Shown here: positions 38,472 through 53,400 of the stretch, piece by piece | Layout of the letters: each line of letters begins with the position of its first letter | Numbering within the stretch: position 1 is the stretch's first letter | Assembly: GCF_905220565.1 (NCBI RefSeq) | Contig: NC_059406.1 | Location: 15,909,314 to 15,973,313 of the forward strand | DNA from: Melitaea cinxia | Lineage: Eukaryota > Arthropoda > Insecta > Lepidoptera > Nymphalidae | Direction of reading: 5' to 3' | Length of the DNA stretch: 64,000 bases | Made by a program: the position numbers and the translations under genes | The notes under the pieces: model-generated | Told to the model about the DNA's origin: nothing | Seen by the model: the letters and a program-made list of their open reading frames with translations, nothing else | The model's database searches: none

Positions 38472-41400
38472 ATGTATGTATTTGTGTAGGAAGTTTTTAA
38501 AAAATAAGAAATGTGTTTCCTATACAATTAAATTAATACTAGGTTTACACAAAATTAAAAATAGATTATTTAATTATTACAAATGTTAATACCATAGAAT
38601 ACACAGCAACACCAACTCTAAATTGAATATAATATGCATACAGAAATTCATTGCTGCAGTTTCAGACGCATAACTTAATTAGAAGGACGCCTGTGCAAAA
38701 TAAACGTGAGATGCAATTTCAAGTTATCTTGCATCGCAATTTTGATGCAATTTACAATTTGAAACTTCTCAACAATATTCTTTAGAATAGATTGAAATGC
38801 TTAGTTTAAAATGGTTTTAGCTTTTTTATCTACACATATAAATAAAATTGACTGTCTGTCTGTGATTACAAAATAATTTTGTTTTTTCAAGTGCATATAT
38901 TTATTTACACGACACTAAAACACAAATAAAGATTTTAAAATTTTATCTATCTATCCGTCTTTCTGTTTGTCCGAACTGATCTTCAGAAAACCTGAACCGA
39001 TTTTTATGAGACTTTCACTAGAATATAGAGGAGGCTGTGCAGGAATATATAGGCTATTTTTATTACGGAATTCCCGCAAAATCGGGATTTACGGGAAAAA
39101 CTTACTGACGCTGACCCAGTGACGCTGTATTTCATGCAAGTTTTTACTAATTTCGTGCTAAAAACACAGTTTACATATTATTTTCAAAACGGTAACTGTG
39201 AGCCTTTTTTGCCGATTCTTCTCTGCAGAATCTACATCATGCATCGGTGGTAGCTTTAATTTAAAAAAAAATAATCACTTTAAAATATTAATTTATACAA
39301 TGATGATTCGAAAGTGCTTTTGAAGCCTATTTGAATAAAGATGTTTTTCATTTCGATTTTTTTTTTGTTTGAATGCGCTAATGGTACGCCCATTTACCAA
39401 GGAAGGATAAGACTATAACTCCTTAAATTAACACGGTTACAGCACAGCTAGTTCTTAATAGTCTTTTGTGTACTTACTGTTACCAAATTTAATCGACTGT
39501 AAGATCCTAAGTTGATAGCTTATATTAACACTATTATATTTAAGTACTAAGTGTCTGACACATTTCAGTAGATTTGCGTGATCAAGAACAGACAAAATTT
39601 AGACGTTTAAATTTATCTTCGCTTTTGATGTTTTAAAATAAATCTTGACTGCTTCTTGAAACTCGATTTATTTATAAAAAGAATATCTTCTATAAAAGTT
39701 AAACCAAGTCATTAAACTTCATATTTTTTACTAATATTATAAATTTTGAGACAACGAATTTTATTTCAAATTTTGGTCATTTGGGGACACGTTATCCCGA
39801 CGATTTAGCCTGCAACATCCCACTAGTATTCATATGCATCTTTCTCCACGTAGGAATAGGATTGGGAGCTTAATCCACCACTGCTACTTCACCACTTGCT
39901 ACTTCACTGCGGTTTGGCGAATATGTTCTCTACCATAAGTAACGATCGCTATCAGATATTTATGATAACAACCGGGACCGACATCACAACGTGCATGGCA
40001 TGGTAGGAGAGACAAAAAACCAAACCGAAAAGAAACATTTGTACAAATACAACCATCCATCCCGAGCGGGAATCGAATATATTTTTTTTACCATATTTCC
40101 ATGTGTGAACTTTTTGCAACAAATTGACATATTAAAATTATTTATTTAATAATTAAAGCAACTTTTAAAACACTAAGGGGTGTTATATTACATAGTAAAC
40201 TCTGGAGGGTTGTTAGACCACTTACGTAATTAAACATACATTGTTAGTGCTTTTAGCGCTTCTGCTAAACTATCCAATTTGCTTTATATACATAATTAAC
40301 TAGTAAGATACAGGACTTTCCTACTTTAGTTGAGAGGGGTTTAAAATACAGCGTACGGATGAAATACAGTGTACAGAACTCAGTAAAAGAAGATAAAGGA
40401 CCGGATGTCATTTTAAGATAAAATTACATCTTATTCAAACTTGACTTAATTGTTTTCGTGATACCGTTTTTACTAAAAATATATTTCACTCATAACACTA
40501 GATAAATAGCACAATCGTCTGAAACTTAATTTTAATCAAATCGTAATCAAAAGCATCAGTAATTTAATTAAACGAAAGATATATTTGTATCAAAATGTGC
40601 TAATTTAGATTTGTTCAGCATTAATATAAAGTATTGTTTTTAAGAAATTTTGAATTATTTATCTGTGGTCCATAAAATTGTAAATTATTAACAACTAGCT
40701 GTGCTCGTGACTTAGTCTACGTGGAATTTAACAAAAAAGTTATTGTTCAGTTCCCAGAGTTATAAAACAAAAAAATCTAAAATAAAAGTAGCCTAAGTTA
40801 CTCCTTATTACATAAGCCAAATCGGTCCAGCCGTTTCAGAGATTAGCCGGAACAAACAAACAGACAGACAAACAAAAATTGTAAAAAATATTATTTTGGT
40901 ACTATTACATATTATGTACCTACGGTGTATAAATCCATTTGCATTTAGTAAAAAGCGGTTATTTTAATATTACAAGCAGACACTCCAATTTTATTTATTT
41001 TTATAGATTTCCCTTAACTATAAAACAGACATTTTACGATCCATTTTAGCCAACCAATAAACATAATCGTTATTACAACTATATTCAAGTATTAAGTTAA
41101 ACGATTTAGCTATTAGTTTTAGTTGAAATTAATTAGATATCTTTCAATTCCATCATACAATCTTAACTTTGGCGTTTTCTAGCTAGTTATCAGTTCTATC
41201 CCATATTTCGGTAATTTCCATATGAATCACACTATTCAGCCACTCATAAATTAGAGAGCGTCACTACTCTGACATTCAAAAGTAATGACGCTTCTTGTGG
41301 CACGACTTGATTACAATTAATAGATCATATAACTTATGTGTAGTTCTACCAACGTTGGAGACATACAAATATATACATCTATAATTTAATATTATAAAAA

Positions 41401-44400
41401 GATAAGATTTGTATTTTGAACGTTTGTAATAAATAATACTGTTTTCAAGCAGTATTGTGTTCCTGTTGGTGAGTAAGGTGACCAGAGCTATTCTTTTTTT
41501 TTTTTTTTTTATTATGTTATGGGCTTACTCTTGACCTCAGTCTAGCTCTAGAGCACAGACGAGGTCGAAGATGGGGCGAGTTCGCCCAGAAAGCTCTGGG
41601 GGAGATTGAGGATTGGGTCAGTAACGCGCTTGCGATGCTTCTGGTGTTGCAGGCGTCTATAAGCTACGGTAATCGCTTACCATCAGGTGAGCCGTACGCT
41701 TGTTTGCCGACCTAGTGACATAAAAAAAAAAACAACCAAAATTATGCTATCCACAAGGTTGGAGTCGCGAGCGGATATTCCAATTTCGAATAGGAGCGAT
41801 TGCATTGAATAAAAAAATTTACAAGTGCTTGATCTTTAGACCATTAATTGGCCATTATTTGACCGTTAGTTGACCTGTAAGTCTATGCAATTAAATAAAA
41901 TTTACAAATAATGTCAAGCACGTTCTGGTATTTCAATCTATTGTTTCTTAGACACTACAAAATTTAAGAAGAAAATTGAAGGAAAAAAGTTGAGTTAAAA
42001 TCCGTAACATCAAAAAAAATTTATAAAAGCAAATTTTCGAATATTCTTATCCTCCTAAATCAACGTGCAAATTAAGAACTCAAAATTGGATGTCAGTCAG
42101 TTCAGCCTATCGCAGTCCACTGCTCACATAGGCCTCCCCAAGTTCGCACTAGACATCGTTTTTACTTTTAGTAATTATTTAAAAATCCTTAGTTCTTACG
42201 ATCTAGTGTAGTAATGAGAAGAATCCTCCATGGACAACTGGGTTGTGAGCTTGATTTGCACTCTTTTGTGCAAATATTTCTTTGTAGTTTAGATGTTTGT
42301 CTGTGTATGTCCTCATCGTAGCTCAAATAGCACGTAAAGCCATCATTCTCGACTATTATCCAAAATATTTCATAAAAATTATTACTTGTACGTCGTTACT
42401 CGTCAATCCACAGCGGAACAACATGATATTTATAGATTCACTCTTCCAATTGTAAGAGAATTTTGAGGGAAATAAATGTATAACACTATGGCTAGTTTTA
42501 AGCGTACACTTAAATTTAGCGTTTTCTATTTCATAGAAAAGCCATAACACGACTATAGTTGCAGCGTTGTTCAAGTAAATACACCTTAATGGCTTAGCAA
42601 TCACGCAAATTGATTTCAGAGAACCAATGTCAATTAAATGTACGTCCATTTTATTTGACAAACTTTCAAATTTCAATTTAAACAACTGATAAGCGTTAGT
42701 TTAATATTAGCTGTCACGTTGTTGGACTTACGGTAACTTTTGATACTATATCATACTGTGCAATTAGAGTATGTCATTAAGAAAGTCACGGTTAGTGAGG
42801 TGTAATGATAAATGACTCAACTAATTAAAAAACCCGCTTCAATAACTTTCCTTTGAATACCGTAATATCGAGCTCCGTCGCGCTGAAAGGAAGTTTTTCA
42901 TTAAAAAGTGGAATTTCAAAACGACGTCCGCGATAGCAAACATATCTCTCGTAGCGAGGTCGAAGTTTACACGGGGATGTGAAATTTTTATTAGTTTTAC
43001 TAATTCATTTCAGACCTGTAAGTGTTTTCTAACATATGTCCTAGCAAAGACTCAATTCTATCTTTGTGTAAGTCAGGTAGTCATTTCAGCTTATCGCAGT
43101 ACACTGCTGGACATATACCCTAAGTTCGCGCAAGACGGTTTTCCGCAATCCTCATCCAGCTTCCTCCGGCAAACTTTACCACCTGCGTTTGGTAAAAGGG
43201 ATTTTAAATATCCAAAATTATTTCAATTATGGTACCTATACCTAAAAGTTGACCAGTAGAAACAGGCTTAAATAATACTTGTAGACTTGTAGTATAAATA
43301 AAGGCTTGATTCAACAATTGCCGGTCGATAGCAAAAGTCATTAGTGCAGTTGAAAAAATGCAACAATTTATGTTGAACTTTTTCTGAATTGATGATTTTT
43401 CGATTCGTTGAATATCAAATAGTTTTCAATCGAACGAAGTTTCATGAATAAATTTTTATTTCTACTACTGTTCTGCGAGATAATTACAAAATATAAAAAC
43501 AATTGACGGTGTAAGCAATACTGAATCTGTCTTTGTTTAAAAAAAAACAGTTGTTTGTGCCTTTTGTTAAAAGAAGTAGGAGGTTCTCAATTAGACTAAA
43601 TTTATGACATCTGTAAAGTCATCGTTAGTCGAAAGCTTGTTAGGTGGTCCATTGACAAAGTTTCATTTTTATACTTGTTGACGTAAATTGTGGCCAGTAT
43701 TTTTTTTTTTCGTTTTATTCATCATTACAGCCTATACAGTCCACTGCTGGACATAGGCCTCCACAAGTTTACGCCAAAAATAACGTGAACTTATGTGTGT
43801 TGCCCATAGTCACCACGCTGGGCAGGCGGGTTGGTATTTCGTTTTATTATTACAAGTTTATTTATTTTGTAATGATAAAAAAAAAATGTAAAGGAAGCCA
43901 TTAGCATTTAAACTAGTTTGACAATTGCAATTTGTAGCTCTGGAAACGCTTCAGGCAGACTAACTTTGCAGGAACTCTCAACGACAAATTAACTGCGGGG
44001 AATTTGTAATTCACGTACGTAGGTAAGTTAGTGACATTTTGTAACAATAGTGCGGGGTTCGAGTGGTGTTATTACGTTTGTTATATAACTTTATTATTAC
44101 GAGCCTCGAAGTTCTGCTGTTAAACTATTTCTTGTAGCACATACGCCAATTATGATGTTTGATCTCGAAATAGAAATTTAAATGCTGACTCTCTTCCATT
44201 ATTTCCCATATTTACCTAATTATTACCTTCTATTAATTATATCTCTAAAGCAGTTAAGTCTTTTAATGATTAAGGACCCATTTCACTAGTTATGGAAAAG
44301 TTTATCCTACAAATAAGTTACGATTAGATTTTAACAGTGGAAGGGGAGGTAGAACAGGCAATTAGGACCTGTTTCGCCTCAATTAATAAACTTATATTTT

Positions 44401-47400
44401 TAGATTAACAATTGCGAATAAAAATATTCCATAATTTCATATAATATATATATGAAATAGTGGAATTCGGTGAAAAATAATAATATACCAACTTATATCA
44501 AAGTGCGTGTGTGCAACACACGGCAGAAGTGAAAATTCTGAAAAGTCGTAGGAAGGCAGGCCGTTGCTATTTGTTCTATGGACGATGATCCCGGTCTCGT
44601 GAAAAAGGTCGTAAGCGCCATGCACAACGTGTCGCTTACGCGTTTTGAGCGGTAATGTATTGTATCTCATTCTCTCCTATACATTTATATTTTTCTTTCT
44701 TTATCGTGACGCATTTTCATTTCATTCAGTTTAAAATCACAATAATTCTAAATAAGCTTTACTTCAAAATTGAATAAATTAATACAACTCATAACATGAT
44801 ATTTTAAACGTATTTTAAATTGTAGGCTTTCAATCTACCCGTTGCTTGAAGCTAATAAAATTAGTATTTTATTATTTAATTTTAGGCATCGTTGAAAGCT
44901 TTATCGTGTATTTCGTGAATTACGTCAATTTTAATGAAAGAAATTCAAAAACTCCTGTTAATTTTATAAAAGCAATATTTACTTACAAATTATTTGCTCA
45001 TATAATTTTTGTAGAATGTCTTTCGATGTTAGAACTGTGATTCTGGTCATAATATTATCTTTACTTCTTCTTCTTCTTTAAGATTAATGGCTTTCCGTTA
45101 CACGTAGAAATACTTTTTTTTTTATTGACGGAATATTTAATTGAAAAAATACTTGGTTACGTACATTTTTTTGCTTTTATATTCGCATATTTTTAATTAA
45201 TTTTCTGATATTTAACTAAAAAATGTGATGTGTGCTGTTTTCGCTGTCAGTATTGGTTTTAAAATTTAGTGTAACAGATAAAAATCAGCCCATTTTATTT
45301 AATAAGCGTTTACTAAAATTTTTGGACATTTTCAGTACATCACTCCGATCTGTTGGTAGCTATAACTACTCAAATAATCAATTGACGACCTAACAGTACC
45401 AAGCAACAGCTTTCCGAACAAGTTAATTTCAAACATATTTAATAATTCATAAAATGAATAGAAGATTTGAGGATATCTATAAAAGACTGTTATTTTAATT
45501 ACGAGTAACATCACAGCACACCTTAAAACATCTTAGAAATTATGAACAATGCCAGGACTTGATCAGGACTTCATTTTATTTCTTAGTATTCTAAACTTTG
45601 TCTTTCTTACACTTAAGTACACTTATAAGCAAAGTAACAAGGAAAAGAGTAAAATTAATTCCCTGAATAAGTTCGTCTCAACGAACGGTCTACAGTGAGA
45701 GTTAAGTCGAGGTTTTTCCGTGTAAATGAACTTTTTCAATGCGCCGTTTATTCCTACTCGTAATCTCTATCCGGTACATTGTCGCTTTATGACGTGGAAA
45801 TCTTATACTTCACGGTTTTCGATATACTGTTCTGTATATAAACAGACTGAGACAGATTTTTATTTGTATGTATTTATTGAAAGTTGACTTTCTAGTTTTC
45901 TACTTCTATGGATAGTATTTTTTTTTAAATAGGGTTCGTAAAAATTGTATATATTTTTGGATCGACGTAAACGGAAGATTTACATATATTACGTGATATC
46001 TTAGTCAGTAAATTGTATCAGAATTATAACTAGAAAATTTAGCGAAACACCACTCTTAGCCATTACATTAGAGAAATTGGCATTCACCGTAAAAAAGTTT
46101 TTGATGACTTGAATCATCATTTTTTTTAAACTTTTCATAATCATACCTTCGTTTAATTTTTAGTTGGTATGTAGAACTCAAACTTGTTACATACTTTTAA
46201 ATTTCAACAGAATATACGTGTACACCAAAAATGAGACTAGTCTGTCGTTAATAGGCCTATATAGGCTATTAAAGTACAATATCATTATAACTTCAGTGCC
46301 GCTACAAACTAGATAGGGCATTCTGAAACTAAGTTCCTAATTGGCTTCTACCTGACCTAACAAACAAAGTTACATATGTGACCTTAATGTACAGACAGGT
46401 TTTAAATCTAATCAATGACCAAGGTAATATTCCTGCCCCACTTTCAGTATTTATGATATAATTTTAAACAAATTTCTGAAGGTAATTTAACGTGATATTA
46501 AAATATTCTCATTACGGTATTAGAGTCTCATTAGATATCAGGGCAAATTGCAGAATGTACTTAGTATGTAATAAATTAAAAGAGATTTAATGAAACAACT
46601 TTTTTCGGATTTTATCGTGGTTTATTATTAACTTTTGATTTCCGACGTTTCGGATACTTTACAGCAACCATGGTCACGGGAGGACTGTCGAAACGTCGGG
46701 AATCAAAAGTTAATAATAAACCGCGATAAAATCCGAAAAAAGTTGTTTCATTAAATGAGTAAAATTCGCGTAAACATTAGAAAACAATATTAAAAGAGAT
46801 TGTCAGTCAGGGAGTTCAGGGTAATTATTCTTCTAAATTAGGGCGTAAAATTAGATTTATACAGATGTTTGCCGTGGTATGGGTGTTTGTGCAGTCCTGT
46901 GGGTCTCCCTACGAGCCTCGGAGCATGTTAAGCCGTCGGTCCTGGTTGTTATCATGTACACTTGATAGCGATCGAGACCCACAAGGATAGACATCCAAAG
47001 CGGAAATAATTATTTGCACAAATAAATTAATAAATTCATAAAAATCCATAATATTTTTCTTTCTGTCCATGTTCCAATTGTAATAAAAAAAACGAGTGTG
47101 CTTTAGACCACACGACTGAAGTAAAGCTTACGAAACGTAACTCTCTTTCTATCTTCACTAACTTATATCTCCCTCACAACTTCCGTTCGCATCGCCTGAT
47201 CACACTTTTCGCAACGCCCTCGTCACGCATTCCCCAGCTTACTCCCCAAGTCAATCGTACGTAAAGAAGTTTTACTTCAAACAATCTACAATTAAAACAA
47301 ATTGACTCTTACTATTAGTTTACGTACAGTAAATACTGGTAAACTATTAAACCTGTATCTTATATCACAGCTTAAATCACTGTATTACGTTAATCTTATC

Positions 47401-50400
47401 GTCAGCGTTACTTATTTTACACGCTTTCACTCTCCGCATTTTAAGGAGTTAACTCCAAAACTCTAATAATACCTAGACATACTCTAATGCAATTATGTAT
47501 TACGCTAAAAGCTATGAATATTTTAGCCCATAAGGGCGTTACTGTTATTAAGAAACAATACAAAAGAAAATGTATACAATGTTACCAAAAAATATCGTTA
47601 TATTAAGAAATGAAACAGTCCAAAAACGCATTATCTTAATTCAAATTTATTTACAGATGACGTAGTAAAGGAAAACTCGCTTAAGATTATTTTTATCTCG
47701 TTAAACGTCTTAAAATATTATCTCGGGACAGAAATGTGAAAAGTACAAGTTAGAGGCTCACGAATGAACCCGCAGGGAAAAGTTTTATCATCAGAAAATT
47801 TTCGTAGAATATCCAAAGAAGTACATTATTAATTTCAATTTGTGAATTAAATTATTTGTCATTATTCTGCATACTAAATTGTCTTAAAATTAAGGATCTT
47901 GAGATGTAATAACTCATCCGATTATCTAATTTTTATGGCATGTACTTACATAACTTAACAATAACATTTACGGCGTACGTCTTCATTGCATAGTATAAAA
48001 CAAAGTCGATTCGAACTACGAAACGGATTTTGATGCGGTTTTCTTTAGTAAATACAACTATTTCAGACGAAAGTTTATATGTATAATACATGCATAATAT
48101 ACTAGAGGAACACTGATAGTTTTTGCAACCGTGCGAAGTCGCGGCGGGTCGCTATTGTGAAATAAATACAACTTAGTAATTTGTCAATACAGTTATACGA
48201 TACGCATTGAATACACAAGACGACCGAAAATATGAAATATACAGATATTACATATCCAATAAAATATGATCGGTACATAAAAATACACTAATATTATAGA
48301 AAAATGGAGTTTTACATGAAACTTATAATAATAAATATCTACAATAATAAATATCTACAACAATTAAGTTTGACACCAAATTTTATTTTTTTAAAGATGT
48401 ATGTTATGTTAGCTTGTAATATGCACAATAAAGTATATTTCTTCTTCTTCTTCTAATAAATATCTATACTAATAAATGGAGAGTCGTTTTTTTTTCTTCT
48501 GTTATTTATTTATTTATTTATAAGATCACCAACATACTGTACACTGTTGCTACATAAAATATAATAATCAACAGTAATATAACTAAGTGCCAGCACAATT
48601 ACAGGTGACGACAACATGCAAATGAATAATAGTAAAATTAAGACCGCGTACGTTACAGTGACAAAAATATTCTATTTATATAAGGAGAACAATGTTAAAA
48701 AAGAACAATATAGAATAGAACCAGTAGTCATAATAGTTTTGGGAACAGAATAATAATTCAAAGTTATTCAATTTAAAAATGTTATACTGCGAAAACCATA
48801 TACCTAACCATAACCATAACCATGCTGTGTGGCTACGGCACTAAGAATTTAGCCACCCCTTCTCTTCCCGTGGGTGTCGTAAGAGGCGACTAAGGGATAA
48901 CAAGGTTCCACTACCACCTTGGAACTTAAGAAGCCGACCGATGGCGGGATAACCATCCAACTGCTGGCTTTGAAATACACAGGCCGAAGACGGGCAGCAG
49001 CGTCTTCGGTGCGACAAAGCCAGTGCTGCAGTCACCAACCCGCCTGCCCAGCGTGGTGACTATGGGCAAAACACATGAGTTCACGTTATTTTTGGCGTAA
49101 ACTTGTGAAGGCCTATGTCCAGCAGTGGACTGTATAGGCTGTAATGATGATGATGATGCGAAAACCATTGAACCGATCGGAATAATACTTATATAATAAG
49201 ATTCAACGTGTTTTGGAGAAGGTTTTAGGATATGATATGTTAGTGATTACTTATCGCGTAAAAAAATATGACGGACAGAGGTCGCTGGTATAAATATAAA
49301 CGAATTCCCACTCTATCAAAATCCAAATCAAAAATTACTTTATTTAACTAGGCTTGGAAAGCACATTTAAATCACCGTTACACAAATTGAAATTATATCA
49401 CTTTACTAATGAAGCTACCACCGATTCGGAATGTAGATTCTGCAGAGAAGAACCGACAAGAAACTCCGCAGTTACTCTTTAGATAAACTGTGTTTTATTA
49501 TTAAATTAGTAAATTAATTTATAAACTTTTTTCAACAGCGTACCTCGAACCATACGTAGTGCCCGCAAGCCTGGAACAGTTGCTCGTGTCCAGCGACGTG
49601 GTGGGCAACATCCGCTTCAGTCACCCGACCCTGTACGTCTTCCCTGGCGGTCAGGGCGACGCTGCACTATTCGGCATCAACGGATTTAACATGCTTGGTA
49701 AGTGAACGTAATTCTTACTAGAATAAGAGATGCTTTACAAGTTTGACACCAATCCGTCTGTGATTCTGTCCATGATGTCGTAGCTCTCGGCCACATGGCA
49801 CAAAATATATACATTGGATTGCTTTTCACATGAAAGCGAGTTTCATGATAGTGGTTCTTGGCTATGTTTTGTAAATTTTAGTAATAGATCCAGTAGTTTG
49901 AAGAGTGTCAGATCTTTTCTAATATAGGACATTTTCGGCATAAAATAGAATTATTGGGTACCAGTATTATAAGACTGACTTATATAAGGCTTTTCTCGAC
50001 TGTAGAGAAAAGAATCAACATAAAAAATATGTAAATCTAAGATACATAATACGAATATTAGTCTATATTAGTCTAGCCTACATATAAAACCAAGGATGAA
50101 TGAATTGAATTGTGAAGTGAGAAGAAAAGTGCTTGGTATAGTGGTCACGGCAATACGTTGTTACTCTAACGATTGTCAATTACATTCTGGCGTTTCCGAT
50201 GGGTTTTGCGTTTTTTTTTTGTTTGTGTTATTTTTTCTAACCCTCGGTCTTACTAGGCACAGTTAAATACAAAACATTTTACTTAATTTCGAAAGAAATT
50301 TTTAATAAATAATGTCTTTAAATAAATAATTGTGTTTGCTGGCAAACGAAGTAAAACCGACTTCAATTATATCGACAAGTAATACAACGTAGGTAGACGA

Positions 50401-53400
50401 AAAAATAGTCAAGTAAATACGCATTATCAAAGATTACTCCGAAAGTTGTAATCAGATCTCGCTACACCCAGAAATCGGTACACCCAGTAAAAAGTTATGC
50501 GGATTTTCGAGAGTTTCCCTCGATTTATCTGGGATTCCATCATCAGATCCTGGTTTCCTTATCATGGAACTAAACTATCTCCTTTCCAACAAAAAAAGAA
50601 TTATCAATATCGGTTTATAAACGACGGAGTTATCCCCGAACATACATAAAAAATATATATACGGTCGAATTGAGTAACCTCCTCCTTTTTTTAAAGTCGG
50701 TTAAAAACACATATGTATTTAAACTTGATACAAATTAATAATAATATTTTCATTTAAAAAAAAGTCGAAACAAAGCAATTGGAAATTAATAGCAGTACAA
50801 ATTACGATAATTGCGAGAAATACTTTTCGATATAGAATGATACAAAAAGTTCAAAAAGAACTAAATTAAATTTATCACCAATCGAAGTTTCCAGCAAAAA
50901 AAAAACTCGAGACGGCAATAAAAATTTTCTCGATCATAAAATAAACATTATTTAATAAAAGAAATGTGCTAGATAGAAAACCAATATTCCGCTTGGCACC
51001 GTGCCGAGACTCTCCAGCCAAGGCCAGCTTGGCCTCCGGGGCATCCGTGATTTAAACCCCTTAAGCACCGACGGGGCGGAATCACAGTTTATTGTGTTTT
51101 ACTTATAGTGTCTCAAACACTAATGTAATTGGAAGAGTTGTTGTAGAAATATGTCAAATCGGATGATTTATGTTCGAGGTATTGGAGACATAAAAAAATT
51201 TTTACGATAAATTGTTTTTAAATTAAATTAAAATGACTATGTCATAAGTCGGTAAGTAGTTTATATCCGCTAATCTGAAGAAAATAAGTAATGGTAGATT
51301 AAGCTTAATTTAACGTTACAATTCTCATATTTAGGAGACACCTTTGTCTATTATTATTATTGTCTATTATTGTCTATAATTTTAGGAGAGTTCAGTAGTA
51401 AAAATGTATTCGAAAAACATTATAAAACTATTTTTGTATAATTTATAAAGATAATTTTAACATTCAATTACAGATAAAAATTAGTCATTTTACTACAACA
51501 AAATTCGATTTTATTTCAGTCTGAACATAGACATATCTTAAGTTTACAAATTCACAGAATAATTACCGAAAATTATGATAAGATATGAAATGCCTTTAAA
51601 ATAAACTAATATAAAAAAAAACAAGCAAAAAGCTACTAACGTAATGATAAATAATGTGTTCCAAGCTAATTCCGCCTACAACGACGATTACTGTTGATAT
51701 TGTCAATTACCACTGTTACTGGCTGACATACTAAGTCTCAAAAATACAGAGACAATTACTATTTTTCTACATATTTTTGTCGATGTCTAATTAAGCATAC
51801 TAAACAAAAAATCAAGATAAAACACTAATAAGCGTTAAAAAATTGAAGGACACTGTCTGACACAGATGACAGCGACATCACCAATGAAAAAGGAAAATAA
51901 TATCTCGACCAATTTTGGCGTCGAGCCAGACATTACGACAAAAAAGTAATTAATGTCGTTTAAGCGTTTTAACCGAACAAGAGCGTATTTTATAGTTTTT
52001 TTTTATAATAATTAAGATCTAATTATTCATTTTATTGTCTATGGTTATAATAAAAATATAATTGACAGATGTTTGTCTATGAAAGACATTTAGGAATAAA
52101 TTATTATAAGGGTATTTAAGAAATAGAAGTCCTTTACTTTTTTTTTACTATACGATTATGAGCAGTTTTGTAAATTTGTTGCCCCGGTTAAATATTTTAT
52201 ATGTATGAGTATGGGTGGTAACCAAAAAGAACAAGTTGCTTGAATCTAATAAGACCTGAAATATTACAGGAGGTTCTCAATTCAATTATATTTTTTATGT
52301 ATGTTACCTCAGAACTTTTGACTGGGTGGATCTATTTCGATGTTTTTTTTAATCGAAAGGTGTTGTGTGTTATGTTGTCCCTTTCAAATTATTTGAGATC
52401 TGACGAGTGCTCTTCGAGATATATCTGTAATGTTTACTTAATTATTTTTTCGTCAACTTACATTGTGATGCATGACTTTTAACTGGGTATACCGATTTTG
52501 ATGATTCTTGTTTGAATCGAAAGTTGATGCTTGTCTTGTAGTTATTTACTATTCAAATTTCATTGAAATCTAATAACAACTTTTTGAGAAAATTTGATAC
52601 CGCGTATTTACTTGATTATTTTTTCGTATACCAACGCTGTATTACTTGTCGATGTAATTGAAGTCGGTTTTTTTATAGTTTGCAAGCAAACACAATTATA
52701 ATATTTGTGCACTAACTGTGCCATAGTAAATTAAATTTGGATATGTAAATACCAAGCACCTCTTTCATCACCAAACAGTGTTGACAGTTTGTCGATTTTA
52801 TTAAGACAAACAAAGTAACTAATAACATAATAAATAAAAAATATTCAGAATATCTGTATTGTCAACTGATGTAATAAGTGCTGTAGCTAGTTCTGAAATA
52901 ATAAAACATACATAGACTCGTGAATAGTATAAATTAGTCTGTTCTCGGTTAATTTCAGCTCATTTTGCATTGTACAAGTTGCAATTTGCGTTCGTCTGCG
53001 AATCCTTTTCGTTAGTTATGTCGGAAATTGCTCTTTTGTTCGCATCTGGCTCGAAGCCAGCGATACGAAAACCGTGCATGACTCTCTTAGGCGTTTTGTG
53101 ACTAGAATCCCCCACTTACGTGTTTTATGGGGCGTATATTTTTAAAGTATTACTTGTTAAACGCAATTTTTAAACGTTTTGTCGTCATTTGTTTGTAATT
53201 TCATGCAAATTTGTTTAATTATTTTAGACTATGATTTTTGTTCTTGTTTTCGGAAATAAGTATTAAAATTATTATTTTATGTATATTATATAAGCCTCGG
53301 AGAGCACATTAAGCTGTCGGTCCCAGTGGTTATCATGTACACCTGACAGCGATCGTTACTCATAGTAGGGAATATATCCGACAACCCGCATTGGAGCAGC

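Larger units (their letters stand above)
38145..49538 (+). other. futsch intron between exons 3 and 4 (11.4 kb)
   Basis: The intron is bounded by gtaagtac and ttcaacag. Repeats found are a (CA)n tract, several LINE-like tails, families A, B, C, E, F and K, an inverted-pair member (42785-43126) and a long foldback (46586-46755). Nothing gene-like is seen in 40090-40690, 40920-41420, 41740-42095, 43140-43715, 43840-46580 or 47290-47985. A slightly GC-richer patch at 44530-44650 has no convincing coding frame. Confidence 0.88.

Noticed and set aside
44437..44670. 77-codon minus-strand frame over a GC-richer patch
   Set aside because: No recognisable domain, and the reading frame ends in AT-rich intron DNA.
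48841..49168. Minus-strand frames of 65 and 80 codons, and the similar + frame at 28040-28249
   Set aside because: All lie in family A copies. Similar protein arises only because the repeat is shared.
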